Positions 10,897 through 21,590 of a stretch of 64,000 bases of DNA are shown in pieces. Origin of the DNA: Humulus lupulus. Its lineage: Eukaryota; Streptophyta; Magnoliopsida; Rosales; Cannabaceae. The notes beneath the pieces were generated by a model. That model had not been told where the DNA came from. It did no database searches and saw only the letters and a list, made by a program, of their open reading frames with translations. The position numbers were made by a program, and so were the translations under genes. Each line of letters opens with the position of its first letter. Position 1 is the stretch's first letter. Location of the stretch: assembly GCF_963169125.1 (NCBI RefSeq), contig NC_084796.1:83969888-84033887 (forward strand), given 5' to 3'.

Positions 10897-13117
10897 ACTT
10901 TTCATTAAGGTTATAAAATGTATACACGGGATCCCAAAAAGAGTTTAAACCAAAACATAATTACATCAACGTTCACAAAATAGTCGACCTGGGCGACAAA
11001 ATGGACTCTCAATCTAGTCCCTCGGATATTTCGACCTGACGGCCGAGCAGACCGAACATGCATGCGCTGCTCCGAAGCCCTCCAACTCATGGCTATTTGA
11101 CTTTCCCCTTACTCTTACATGCACCATAGAGCACTCGTGAGCCAAGGCTCAACTAGAAAACCCTGCAACGCATAATAATAATCGCAGTAAATATAAAAAA
11201 CAATTAGAATACTTCACAGATTATAAATACATTCCTTCCAATATTATAAACCATTAGCATGTTTCACAGACATAAGCATGCTCATTTTAAACACATAAAC
11301 CATTTACATGGCTGTGTCGAGCGACTTTCCGAGAAAGGCGCGTCTCCCAACACCAAGCTTACGGTCCATGTCGGGCGAGTGTGTACAACACTCCCATGGT
11401 GGCCCTGCCATTACGGCTTACATTCCGTATGATTATAGCCGAATACAGACCATGCCTATCAATCATAGACAATTCAACTTAAATAAGCATAGCAAACATC
11501 ATTATGCATAAATGGGAACTCATCCCTAACAAATTTAGATATAGGGTCATAACCGTATTCCAGCATAACCTGGCAGATGCCCTACTCTATGTGCATATGT
11601 CTGTTTTCTTACCTTGAGTCCTATGCTAAAAGTGAAATGACCTCGAATGCAATCCTTTCCCTGAGTCCCTCAGAAACCTTAGTCACAACATTAATGATAT
11701 GCTCATTAGGAACTAAGTCCAATTACGCACTCCAAAATTAAACCCTAGTTCTTAGAGCCTCCAATTCCATTCAACAAGGTAATGGAATCGTCCTCTGAGC
11801 CCCCAAGTGGGCCCCTAAATCAAGTCCTAGAAAATCCCGACCTAACTCACAAAATCAACAAAACATCATTTTTGGGCACCTGTCATTGTCGCACCAGCCC
11901 CTGAGCAAGGTCGTGCCCTCAGAAAGTTAGGAAATGGAAATCGCAGCCAAGAAATTTGATAAACCCCCAAATCAAACCCCTGCAATTTTCAGATCACCAA
12001 ACCCATTAAAACATACCCAAAAAATCAAATTTCTCCTGTCCCAAGTGCCAAATTTACCACAAAACAAGTAAACCACTATCACATACTCTCTAGGCATCAA
12101 TCAAACACTCAATTCAAGCAAAAAATCAAAGATTTCAAACTTAGAGTTTCAAACTCTTTCCCCAAAATTCGAGAATTGAAGCCCAAAACTCATGGATTCA
12201 ACCTAAGTACAAGCTTCCAATCAATTACTAACTTAGTTTTTATCATCAATAAACACACACAAACTCCCTAGAAGAATCAATTTTTGAATCCATGATGGAA
12301 AATCCATAAAGACACACACAAGAACAATGATGGAAAACATAGAGAGAAGCTTACCTTTGCTGCAAAAATTCCAATTCCAATGTTAGTGATGAACCTTAGC
12401 AGCTCCTGCTCCCAACTCATCCTTGTAGCTTGAATCTTGTCTAGAGTTCCTCTAATTTCCAAAGCTTGGTCCTTGGGTCTAAGTGTTAGTCTTGGAATGA
12501 ACTTGAAGAGAAAACAAAAAGGGAAAGGAAAACTCTTGAACGTGCTTAGGGAAAAGGCTATCAATACTTAGCCAATTTTTTCACAATTTTAGGGTCAAAA
12601 GACCATTATACCCCTACCTCCAATTAGCTCCATACTAGATCTCAAGGGTATTTTGGTCAATAAGCTTAAAATTCTAATTACCCCACTAATCTCTAAATTT
12701 ATCAACTAAATCCATCAAACATAACTATTCCACCAATTAATTTCATTTTACCAATTATCTTAAATTATAGATATTCTCCAAATACTCCTAGGCTCGACCC
12801 GAGTCAGATATTTTTCCCCATTGTGACTATTCTGCTAAAACCACCCAAATGGATCCACTCATGCCGAAAATCACATATATCCACATAATAATGTGGTTTC
12901 AAGCACATAGCATATAAAAATTACAAATATTCCCTCAGCAAGTCAAAATTACAAAAATGTCTCTTTCTTTAAAACAAAAGTGGGTCTTTAAACACATTTA
13001 ATACACATAATCATCTATACTCAATTATATAATTATATAATTCATATAATTACCCCATGTGCCCTCCCAACACACTAATCAAAGTACAAAACATCATAGG
13101 AGTCTTGGGACGCCACA
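10897..13117 (-). mobile_element. Reversed gypsy LTR fragment (third subfamily)
   Basis: On the minus strand it begins TGTGGCGTCCCAAGAC (13117) and carries the family blocks GAGCCTTGGCTCACGAGTG (near 11150) and GGGATCCCGTGTATAC (near 10930). It lacks roughly the last 120-150 bp of the LTR, compared with the copy at 2075-4283, and joins directly to the gag fragment at about 10896. Its 5' terminal sequence differs from the LTR at 7315-9797, so the two are not the LTR pair of one element. Confidence 0.75.
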
Positions 13118-13387
13118 ATAAGTGTTTCCTAATTATCTAAATACCAAATAAAATCAATGATAACACAGTTTATCAATTGTGAATCAACGTTAGCCTCTTT
13201 GAGTGATGGGTGACTGGGGAATTCTTAGATCATGTCCACATGTTCTCTAACCTTGCCTTCACTGTACTAAAGCGCCTATCTGGGGGAGACTTTGATGGAC
13301 TACGCACAGCTACGGGTGCACTCAGTATTGTTGATGATGAGCCAAATGTTTCAACTCAATCCTTCTTGTACTTTTGCTACACATTTA

Positions 13388-13972
13388 TGCGAGGCTCATT
13401 ATTTGGGTGGCTAGTTATCCTAGAAGCCAAATCCAATCTGGCATCCTCTAGGTCAATCTGCCATAGAAATATGATTTAGATTACATAAATAAAATTAACA
13501 CGCTACATCCATGAATCAAAACAAAGGCAGCTGAATTTACCTCATCCACATGCTCCTTCTTCTGAAAGACAAAATCCATGTACTTCATTAAGTACACCAC
13601 ACAGTCATACCCATTCTGTTGTTGGGGCAAGTTCCCTTTGTCCGTGACAATGATGAAATTCTCAAATTTCATATTTTTTGCCCTAGACAAAGCATATAAC
13701 TGGTCCAATGTCTTAAGCTGCACATAAAATATATAAATTATCAGCTTATATGATAAATTATTATGTTCTTCGTGTATTTTAATGTCGAAACACACTTACC
13801 ATTTCAGTGCAAACCCGACGTCGAGAGGCCTTGTGCATTGCACTAGCCAAAGAATCCATCAAATTGGTTGTCACATTTTGCATGTTGATATTGGCTAGAA
13901 ACCAATGGTGGGAACCTTCTGTTTGTAGAAGTGGAATAAGCATATGCAATGCAGTACATTTACGAGCAAGAA
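13388..13972 (-). pseudogene. 3' exons of a Ulp1-like (C48) cysteine protease gene, copy 2
   Basis: Three exon-like blocks on the minus strand have GT-AG edges: 13972-13800, 13717-13541 and about 13451-13388, which ends in TAG. The first carries LIPLLQTEGSHHWFLANI and NLMDSLASAMH, matching the 'HW...DSL' block of C48 peptidases (catalytic His). The second carries NLPQQQNGYDCVVYLMKYMD, the Gln...Cys block, with DCV where most relatives have DCG. Ulp1 proteases cleave SUMO; in plants many relatives are carried by MULE and other transposons. This block belongs with the upstream pieces at 17235-18640 and 30380-31240. Classed as a pseudogene because the gene is interrupted, but these exons themselves look open. 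Confidence 0.7.
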
Positions 13973-14735
13973 CTACAAATTAAATATCAGTGTGTTATCA
14001 CTCAAGAGAAATCAGTCATAATAAAATTAGTGTGTTAAACATATGTTCTTCATGTATATAAGGTCTTTAATTAGAAATTAAATTTTAACTTTGAGGTAAT
14101 GGCTTAAGTAACAATTAATTAAAAAAACACAAAAAATACCAATAACACGTGTAATTATGACTATATCATGTAATATGCATCTATATCATTCATACATAAA
14201 GGTACATAAAAACTTACATGTAGTGCGCTTAAACATGGTCTCAGTACATCACTACACAAGTAAATATGAAAATACATTATCAGAACATGATTTTTGCGTG
14301 GAACAGGAAAAGTTAAACCAAAACTAATCACTAAGTAATTAGACTTTTTAAAACTTCCATGTGCAATTGGAAATGGTTTTGTGAAGATTAGTAATGTTAT
14401 CTCTTAAGGACTTCACCTTCTGTTCGAGTACATTGAGTAGTTTCTTCTGGATACTTAGTTGCGTTTAAAAGTCCATGATTATCTGGTTCGTCTCCTCCAA
14501 TATAGTATGGCAGCTACAATTTTTTCCCAACGTCACTGCCAAATCAGTAGTTATTGCGCAACAACTATCACATATGATCCACTAACTCTGTGGTGATAAC
14601 TTTTTCGGTGAATGGATAGTATGACATTTGTGAGACTTTGTGTGAGTATAGCATCTGATGTGTTGGAAGGATCCTTGGAGAAGACCATTTGATGTGTTGG
14701 AAGGATCCATCAAATTGAATGTCACATTTTTCATG
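13973..14735. other. AT-rich spacer or intron, with start of the duplicated protease exon
   Basis: No coding seen in 13973-14650. A short tandem duplication of GATGTGTTGGAAGGATCC occurs at about 14658-14705. From about 14706 the sequence matches 13856 onward: it is the interrupted first copy of the protease exon. Confidence 0.5.
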
Positions 14736-14740
14736 TTGAT

Positions 14741-17234
14741 TGTAACGTCCCAAAATTACCTAATAAGGCTTAGGGCCTTGATTATGGGGCCGGGATGGAA
14801 ATTTGTGGAAATATGTTTTTAGTTGTTATATTAGTTGTAAATATGTGAATTACGTGATAATATGATTAAATGCACATATTTAGGGATATTAAATATGCAT
14901 GTGGGCCACTTCTTATTAGAAGGGCGACTTTGGTAATTTGGCCTGTTGCGGGCATAAATGTGTATTTATGTGCATATATGCGACTTACATGAGAGACCAC
15001 ATTATTATGTGGGTTTATTTGAATTATTTGGCACAAGGGGATCCTAAGAAGTAAGTTAGCAGGAAAGTCACAACGGGACCTGATACCCAACTAGGGGTGA
15101 GTCAAGGGGTATTTTGGATAATAGATAATTAATTGGGTTATGGAAATAAATAATTGGAGATATATTTGAAGTTAGAAAGTCTAGGAGGGAATGTTGGGGA
15201 AATTTACCATTTTCTCCTCAGGGACATTTTTGGTACCCTGAGCATTGGGATTAACTTAAGTGACTTAAGTTAGATAAGACAAAAGGTAGGAAACACTTAG
15301 GAGATCTGTCTGAAACGGACTCACCCTCTCCAATTACTCTCTTCTTTTTCTCTCAAGAAGCTCCTCCAAGCTAACCATTGAACCAAGGGAGTTTTGGGCT
15401 AGGTTCACAAGAATTGGAGCTCTCAAGAAGCTCCTCCAAGCTAACCATTGAACCAAGGGCATTACCTTATGGATTCAAATAGAGATTGAGGTAAGCTTTG
15501 AATTATGGATTTAGCAATTAAATTATGAGTTTTCATGGCTGGTTTTAAGTGTTCTTGAGCTCTTAAAGTTCAAAGTTTTAATTAGTGGTTTAATGAGTTT
15601 TGAGACTAGTTTTCTGTTGGGTTTTGTTGCTGGGAGCATATTAGAGCTGTTGTATTGATTTAATTGTGTTGTTGGGATGATTTTGGATTAAATTGGATGG
15701 GATATGGCTATTGAAATGGAGGTTTTTCTGGGTTCAAAGGGGTCGAGCCGCAGCTCTGTTCTTGGTATGACGCAACCTTCTACAGCAGATGAGAGCCAAG
15801 GAGGAGGGCGGGCCGCGGCGCGTGTCTGCTGGTTGGGGAGGCTGGGCCTCTAGTTGGAGGCAGGCTGTGGCATAGGGGCATAGGGCTACGACTCTTCAGG
15901 GGTTTTTGGACCCCTAGAAGGTTTTGAGCGCGGGAACTCAACATTAGGGGCTCGGGATTGTTTCCACTACCCGGTTTGGTGGAACCCGAGGTCCCGGAGG
16001 CTAGGACTTGGTCCGGAAGCCTTTGATCACTCGATATTAATAGAATCTTATTTTATGGTTGTGACTTAGGGTATTGCTAAGGTCTTGGAACCGGGATCGT
16101 GCTCGAGGGTCATTCTTATTTACGCTTGCTTGGACCTAAGGTAAGAAAACTGCACCCAGAACGTGTTGTATGTGATTAGGGCTTGGCCCGTCTATTGTAT
16201 ATCAATGTGATTAGGGCATGGGTCCCAGGATTGGTTGTGTTAGCTTATTGTTTTAAATGCTTTTTGTTAGATGCCTAAGTGCTTATATTCGTTACGTGAG
16301 TTCTATGGTTAGGGCATGTGGCCCCGTTTTATGAATGTGCTTAGTATTATGAAAATGGTTATTCAATGTGATTGTATGATTATCATGAATATGTGCTTAA
16401 TTGTCGGGATGTGCCTATCCGCATTTGTTTCCTATAAGTAAGGTATGTAATCTTGGATCATGGCTTGACTTATAAATCAAGGACAGCAATAACGCACTAT
16501 GCGTTGGTCGTAAGGCATTGGCCTAAACCAGCAACGTACTATTACGTTGATCGACTCTATGGTCGAAGATGAACCACAGGGTTGGGCTAGCTCTATGGCT
16601 AGTGAGACAGAGCTAAGGGCAAGGCCCCAGGTGACTCTATGGTCACGTAGCTAGGGCATAGGCCCGAGAATTGGCTTAAAAGCCAACTGAATAGGGCAAC
16701 GACCCAGGTCGATCCAATGATCGTGTGTTTGAACTGAAAGACATTGGCTATGAATTGATGTTGTTGATTATTGTTGAATTGTTATTTAAAGTTATATTCT
16801 CTGTTGTATACGTTCTGTTTTCTTGCTGAGCCTCGGCTCATAGGTGCTTTGTGGTGCAGGTAAGGGAAAGGGAAAGCTTGACCAGCCATGAGTTGGAGAG
16901 CTTCGGTGGCGGTGTGTACATATGCGGCTGTTTGACCATCACGACCAGGGTTATCTCAGATGAACTAGGGCTATAGCCCTGTTTTACCATTTAGGCCGAC
17001 TAATGTAACTTTTGATATGTATTTACCCTTTTTAACAGTCGTGTTGTAATATTTTTGGGATCCCATATTGTATAACACTTATGGAATAAAAGTCAATGGT
17101 TCTTTGACCAAAATTTTTAACCCTAGCCCTTGTCACTAACCTTAGTACACGATTTAAGCCAAATGACTTGATTAGCAGGTCTAACACAATTTTAGGTACA
17201 CAGTGTAACAATCCTAGATTAGGAGGGCGTTACA
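14741..17234 (+). mobile_element. Solo LTR of a Del/Tekay-like gypsy element
   Basis: 2494 bp, TGTAACGTCCC to GGCGTTACA, flanked by a perfect duplication TTGAT (14736-14740 and 17235-17239). It is close in length and order of blocks to the LTR at 7315-9797. No primer site or coding follows. It contains a direct repeat of a roughly 62-bp unit (AAGCTCCTCCAAGCTAACC at about 15358 and 15427). The flanks rejoin into one exon of the protease gene, which proves the insertion. Confidence 0.92.
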
Positions 17235-18640
17235 TTGATATTGGCTAGAAACCAATGTTGGGCACCTTCTATTTGTAGAAGTGGGACAAGCATCTGCAAT
17301 ACAATATATTTACAAGCAAGAAATACAAATTAAATATAAGTGTTATCTCTAAAGCAAAATCAGTCATAATAAAATTAGTAAATATATCATATTTAAAATA
17401 CCTTCTCGCATAGACTTAAAATCTTCATCATAGTACAACATGGACCACTCTTGCTCTCTGGCCATCTTTTCCAAAGTCATGGAAGCGCCTAGTTGCTCAT
17501 ACTATAGAATAACAATGCCAATTTCCTCTCTTATTTGTAGCACAAACAATCAAACACGGAATTACAATATGAAATACTAATCAATACAATATCTTTAATT
17601 AAAATCATACCGAAATACGGGTTGGCATATACCAAGTTTGACGTGATCCTGCCCCTTTGTTCTTTCGCTCTTCATGGTTTAGGATTTGAGCAAAGCAATC
17701 AATAACCTGTAAGTGCATACAATCAAAATTATATATAAAAAAAACATAGTACTTACCAAGTAATAACAAGTAATAAAAAACTTACACTTCCGGCCACCTG
17801 GCCTTCTGGCCTCAATGATCCCATTACATATCGGGTCACCTCAAGTTTCCCAAACTTAGCTACTATATTGATGTATCAGTACAATATTTTATGATGAGAC
17901 AATGCAATTATAAAAGAAAGTAATAAAGATTTAAAAATAATAAGAATATACCACCTCTGGTATAGGATTCATGAAAAAGTGAAGCGAAAAAACTAGAACA
18001 TTTGATCTGTCATCTTCGTCTTTACAGTGCACGGGCAAACAACTGTTCCACCTGACTCCTTAAATGCCTCAAACAACTCCAAGTCAAAATTGTCATTAGG
18101 CTCTTCCTCCACATCTTCAACTTTCTCCTCCTTAACAAGTACTGGCTTTGTCTCTTTGTTCCAAAAAATGACAACCTCAAAGAAGTCATCATAATCCACT
18201 TTGCTCTCATCCAATTCCCCCCCCCCCCCATATCAAATCTTTCCTCATCCAAAGCGATAATTTCATCAGATACATTTAAAGAGGGTACACTATTTGATCC
18301 CTTATCACCCTCTTTGAAAATATCATTTGTAGTTCTAGAACTGCCCTTGACTCCAGAAACCTCCTATTTCCCACTCTCCAACTCCTACCTCTTTGATGTC
18401 TCTCATTTAAAGGATAAAGTACGTTGAACATTGGGGACATCCTTATTCCTCTCATTTCCCATTTCCTTCTCTCCACCCCAGCTTCATCTACTACTTCTCT
18501 CCCAAAGTATCTCAATACACACTTTCTAAAAAAACTCATTGCCTTCCTAAATAATTTTTGAGCTTGCATTACTTTAATGTCGATACGGCTCACCTCGTCC
18601 TTTACTAATAGCTTGCATAACATCCTCATTTGTAGGCTTT
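17235..18640 (-). pseudogene. Middle exons of the Ulp1-like protease gene, with catalytic exon copy 1
   Basis: Minus-strand blocks, in order: a charged region at 18629-18000 with acidic runs (VEDVEEEPNDNFD); KFGKLEVTRYVMGSLRPEGQ near 17860-17790; VIDCFAQILNHEERKNKG with TWYMPTRIS near 17705-17610; YEQLGASMTLEKMAREQEW near 17515; and LVPLLQIEGAQHWFLANI near 17300-17240. The 'VID.FA..LN..E' and 'HW' blocks are typical of plant transposon-associated C48 proteases. The last exon continues across the solo LTR to about 14706. Its splice acceptor, TAG in copy 2 (13973-13974), reads TAT here, so this copy probably cannot splice normally. A run of 13 C at 18217-18229 lies in the acidic region and changes the frame. 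The left border is the CCAGC target site of element A. Confidence 0.65.
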
Positions 18641-18645
18641 CCAGC

Positions 18646-19234
18646 TGTTATCCAAAAAACAGGCATGGATGACATGGCAAATATTTAAATACGCGTGGCT
18701 GACATCTGGTAGGAGTCTTGCTCGTATATTGACCAGAAAGATATCTATGGCGCAACGCTCAATGGTTATATACGACCAGCATGGTCGTATACTCGCTATA
18801 TTTGGAGAAAATCTTAGGCAGTTATAACCATACCCGAAATTATCTCCCATGATTTCCTGAGTATCCGATTATTTAGGAAAGAATATCTGTAACAAATTAA
18901 TGTAATCTTCCTTGAGCCTATAAATAGAGAAAGATAGCTCAAGGAAGGGGACCTTTTTTGGGCTTTCGAATTATCTGGGATTAGAGTTGTTACGTTTGAG
19001 ATATTGTATTGTTCTTCAGAGGTTTGGGAAACTCATTGAACCCTAGTTCTTTGATCACTCCTTTGGATCATATATCAATAACAGTTCAAGTGGACGTAGG
19101 TTATTACCAGATTATGGGGCCGAACCACTATAAATTTTTGTGTTCTTTATTTTTGTCATCACATTCATTTCAACGTATCTGTCCACATCAAGCATATTTG
19201 AATCCGTGTCAGTTGACCAAAATCAGGGTCAACA
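18646..19234 (+). repeat. 5' LTR of element A
   Basis: 589 bp, TGTTATCCAAAAAACAGG to GGGTCAACA. It contains a near-palindrome TACGACCAGCATGGTCGTA (about 18764-18785) in the upstream part and a TATA box further on. It is the same length as the 3' LTR at 29618-30206. Confidence 0.95.
18919..18927 (+). promoter_or_regulatory. LTR TATA box (element A)
   Basis: TATAAATAG, about 275 bp into the LTR. The same box is at 29891-29899 in the 3' LTR, and TATAAATAT is at the same place in element B's LTRs (42796 and 53963). Probable Pol II promoter for the genomic RNA. Confidence 0.7.
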
Positions 19235-19237
19235 TTC

Positions 19238-19256
19238 TGGTGCTTTCATTGAGAGC
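19238..19256 (+). other. Primer binding site of element A
   Basis: TGGTGCTTTCATTGAGAGC, 3 bases after the LTR end. Element B has the first 13 bases of it at 43137. I could not assign the primer tRNA; it is not the tRNA-Met type used by the Del-like element in this window. Confidence 0.7.
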
Positions 19257-19278
19257 TTGATACAACATCGTTGAAATA

Positions 19279-21554
19279 ATGGCGAAAACTACCAAGAAAA
19301 CTAGACAGACGGCTAGCACTGCACCATCTCACCCGCCTCCTCCTCCTCCAAACGTGACTGAGGATGAGCCACATTTGGAATTCGATGAGGAAGAAATGGA
19401 TTCCGAGACGCTGAGGAATACCCTGGGGGTATTGCAGGATGAACTGGCCAATCTAAGGGCCATCCAGGAAAGTGTTGCTGAGATTATGGCACGACAACAA
19501 CAAGAGATTGAACGACAATGCCTGGAACTGAGTGAGAGGCAGGAGGAGATGGACCGCCATCAGAAGGAGGCCATGGCAGCCCTCGAAGCAGCCTTACAGC
19601 TGGCTAGGAATCAGGCTGCACCTGCATCGCAGCCTGATCATCCTACAAATGGGCCGCCACAGAGGGGTCCTAATCCTAGTCTGCCTATCCAGCCCTCGAG
19701 CCCCCAAAAGCCTGAGCAGCCACCGATGCCTCAGGACGATGTCTCGCTAAGGGACCTTGAGGCACAACCTCCATCCCAGGCTGGTCGCGGCAATCCCCTG
19801 CAAACAAGGCAGAATAGGGCCGGGCAGCCGCCCCGCAGCCCTAGACGCCATAGGGGCGACAAGCCAAACCCTCCGAGCAGAGGACAGCGTCCTTCTGGCA
19901 ATAGAAGGAACTTAGAGATGAGCTCTGCGGTCCGAGGCCCCCCACGGCAAGATAATGCACGGGGACCTACCGACCAACGCAGGCCACCCTCTAACGCTCG
20001 GGAGGTTCCAGCCCGGGAAGGAAACCGAGGGAACAGTCGATCCCATCATAGCCAATCAAGATTCAGAGATGGCCATGATTATAATGAGGCCGACTCAGGC
20101 AGAGGGAACGTCGGTCAGAGAAATGAGGAAAGAGGTGGGGGCAGAAGCCTACTACCTAGGGATGACCAACCTGAAAGACGTGATGCTGGGGGGCAGCCTA
20201 GACAAAACAACGTCTTCAATCGGCTCGGAGCTAGCGAGCAGCGGAGGAGAGACGAGGATTTAAGAGACGTACTCAAAGATCGCCAGGAACGGCACGACGA
20301 GTACGTTCCCCCAGCACCAGAAACCCCGGCGATTCCTGGCGCCGTGCAAGCCCAGATAGATGCCCTCAACCAGGCAGTGCAACAGCTGGTCGGGGGAAGA
20401 ACATCTTATATTGACCACGATAGGAGAAAGGGCACTCCTTTCATTCAGAGGATAGCTATGGCAGAAACTCCTAGCAAGTTTAAGATGCCTACGCTTCCGA
20501 ACTTTGACGGGTATGGTGACCTGGTATCTCACGTCAACAAGTTTGAGATACAAATGGACATTCAGAAAGTGTCCGAAGATGTTGGTGTAGGATCTTCCCT
20601 GCAACACTTTCTGATGCCGCACAGGAGTGGTTTTTCAAATTCCCTCCTACAAGTATAGTTTCCTGGGAAATGTTCGTGAAGGAGTTTTACGAACAGTTCT
20701 ATATGGGTTGTGTGCACTCGACTGAGGCAAATCATCTGGTCGAAATACGCCAGCAAGATGGAGAGCGACTGAAAGATTACGTCCAACGTTTTATGCGAGC
20801 AGCTGTTGGAGCGAAAATAGTGGGAGATGAAGGCAAGATGATGGCCATAACTGCAGGAGTTAAGCGTCGCACGCCCCTTTGGGATAGCCTCAGAAAGCAT
20901 GGGGTCAGGACTACCCAGGAATTTTTGGATCAAGCTGATCGATATATCAAGCTCGAGGATGCCATCGCCAATGAAGGAAAGCCCCCAGGCAAAGATAAGG
21001 GGACTGCCAAGCCCGCCAAGGCCACCAATGGGTCCAAACCCAACGGCAATGGCAAAGGCAACAGAAACAGCAACGACAATGGCAAGAATGGGGGGAAACG
21101 GCCACATAATGAGCCTTCCACCTCTGACAATAAACGAGCCAAGGGTAATCATTATGAACCTCGGTTCACTAACTACACTGCCCTTATCGAGTCTCGGGGA
21201 GAGGTGTATCAGGCTACGAGTTCTAGTGTGCCTTATAAGAAACCTGCCCCAATTCGAAAAGATATTTCGAGAAGAGACACTACCAAGTTCTATCGTTATC
21301 ATAACAACTACGGACATGATACCAATGAATGCAACCAGCTGAAGGATGAAATCGAGTTCTTTATTAGACAAGGACACTTAAGAAGATATATACGGGCCTC
21401 GGGAAATTCCCAACGAGAAGCTCCAGGTGGCAACGAGCATGCGCCCACACGCCAACGCTCGCCACCTTTGCAGCCTGATCCTATAACTGGCACATTGTTA
21501 ACCATCTGTGGAGGCCTGCACCTCGCAGGAAATAGTGGAAAGGCCAGGGAATGA
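19279..21554 (+). pseudogene. gag of element A, frameshifted
   Basis: Starts MAKTTKKTRQT 23 bases after the primer site. The N-terminal part is a glutamine/glutamate-rich coiled coil (residues about 35-115), followed by a proline/arginine-rich linker. The capsid domain has QEWFFKFPPTS and WEMFVKEFYEQFY, then RLKDYVQRFMRAA. The end is a lysine/asparagine-rich tail and a knuckle-like segment YRYHNNYGHDTNEC near 21295, where element B has CCFHNDYGHDTNEC. Relative to B, one base is missing near 20591, which shifts the frame and causes the TAG at about 20656. The second half is open from 20670 to the TGA at 21552-21554, where B has an Arg codon, so gag and pol were probably once one reading frame. 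Confidence 0.85.
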
Positions 21555-21590
21555 TATGCACGGACTCTGCGCCACGACCAGGACATCGAG

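Noticed and set aside
11308..11511. 67-codon plus-strand frame in the reversed LTR fragment
   Set aside because: Lies inside an LTR and has no motif.
7310..13122. One element with inverted LTRs flanked by ATAAC/ATAAG
   Set aside because: The two LTR starts (TGTAACGTCCCAAATT and TGTGGCGTCCCAAGAC) belong to different subfamilies, so the 4-base flank match is probably chance.
13210..13479. 89-codon plus-strand frame
   Set aside because: It overlaps the last protease exon on the other strand, which is better supported by splice borders and family motifs.
20899..21342. 147-codon alternative-frame protein within gag of element A, and a 271-codon minus-strand frame at 20562-21377
   Set aside because: Both are shadows of gag, whose own frame shows capsid motifs. 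Their sequence is low-complexity and not conserved as protein in element B.
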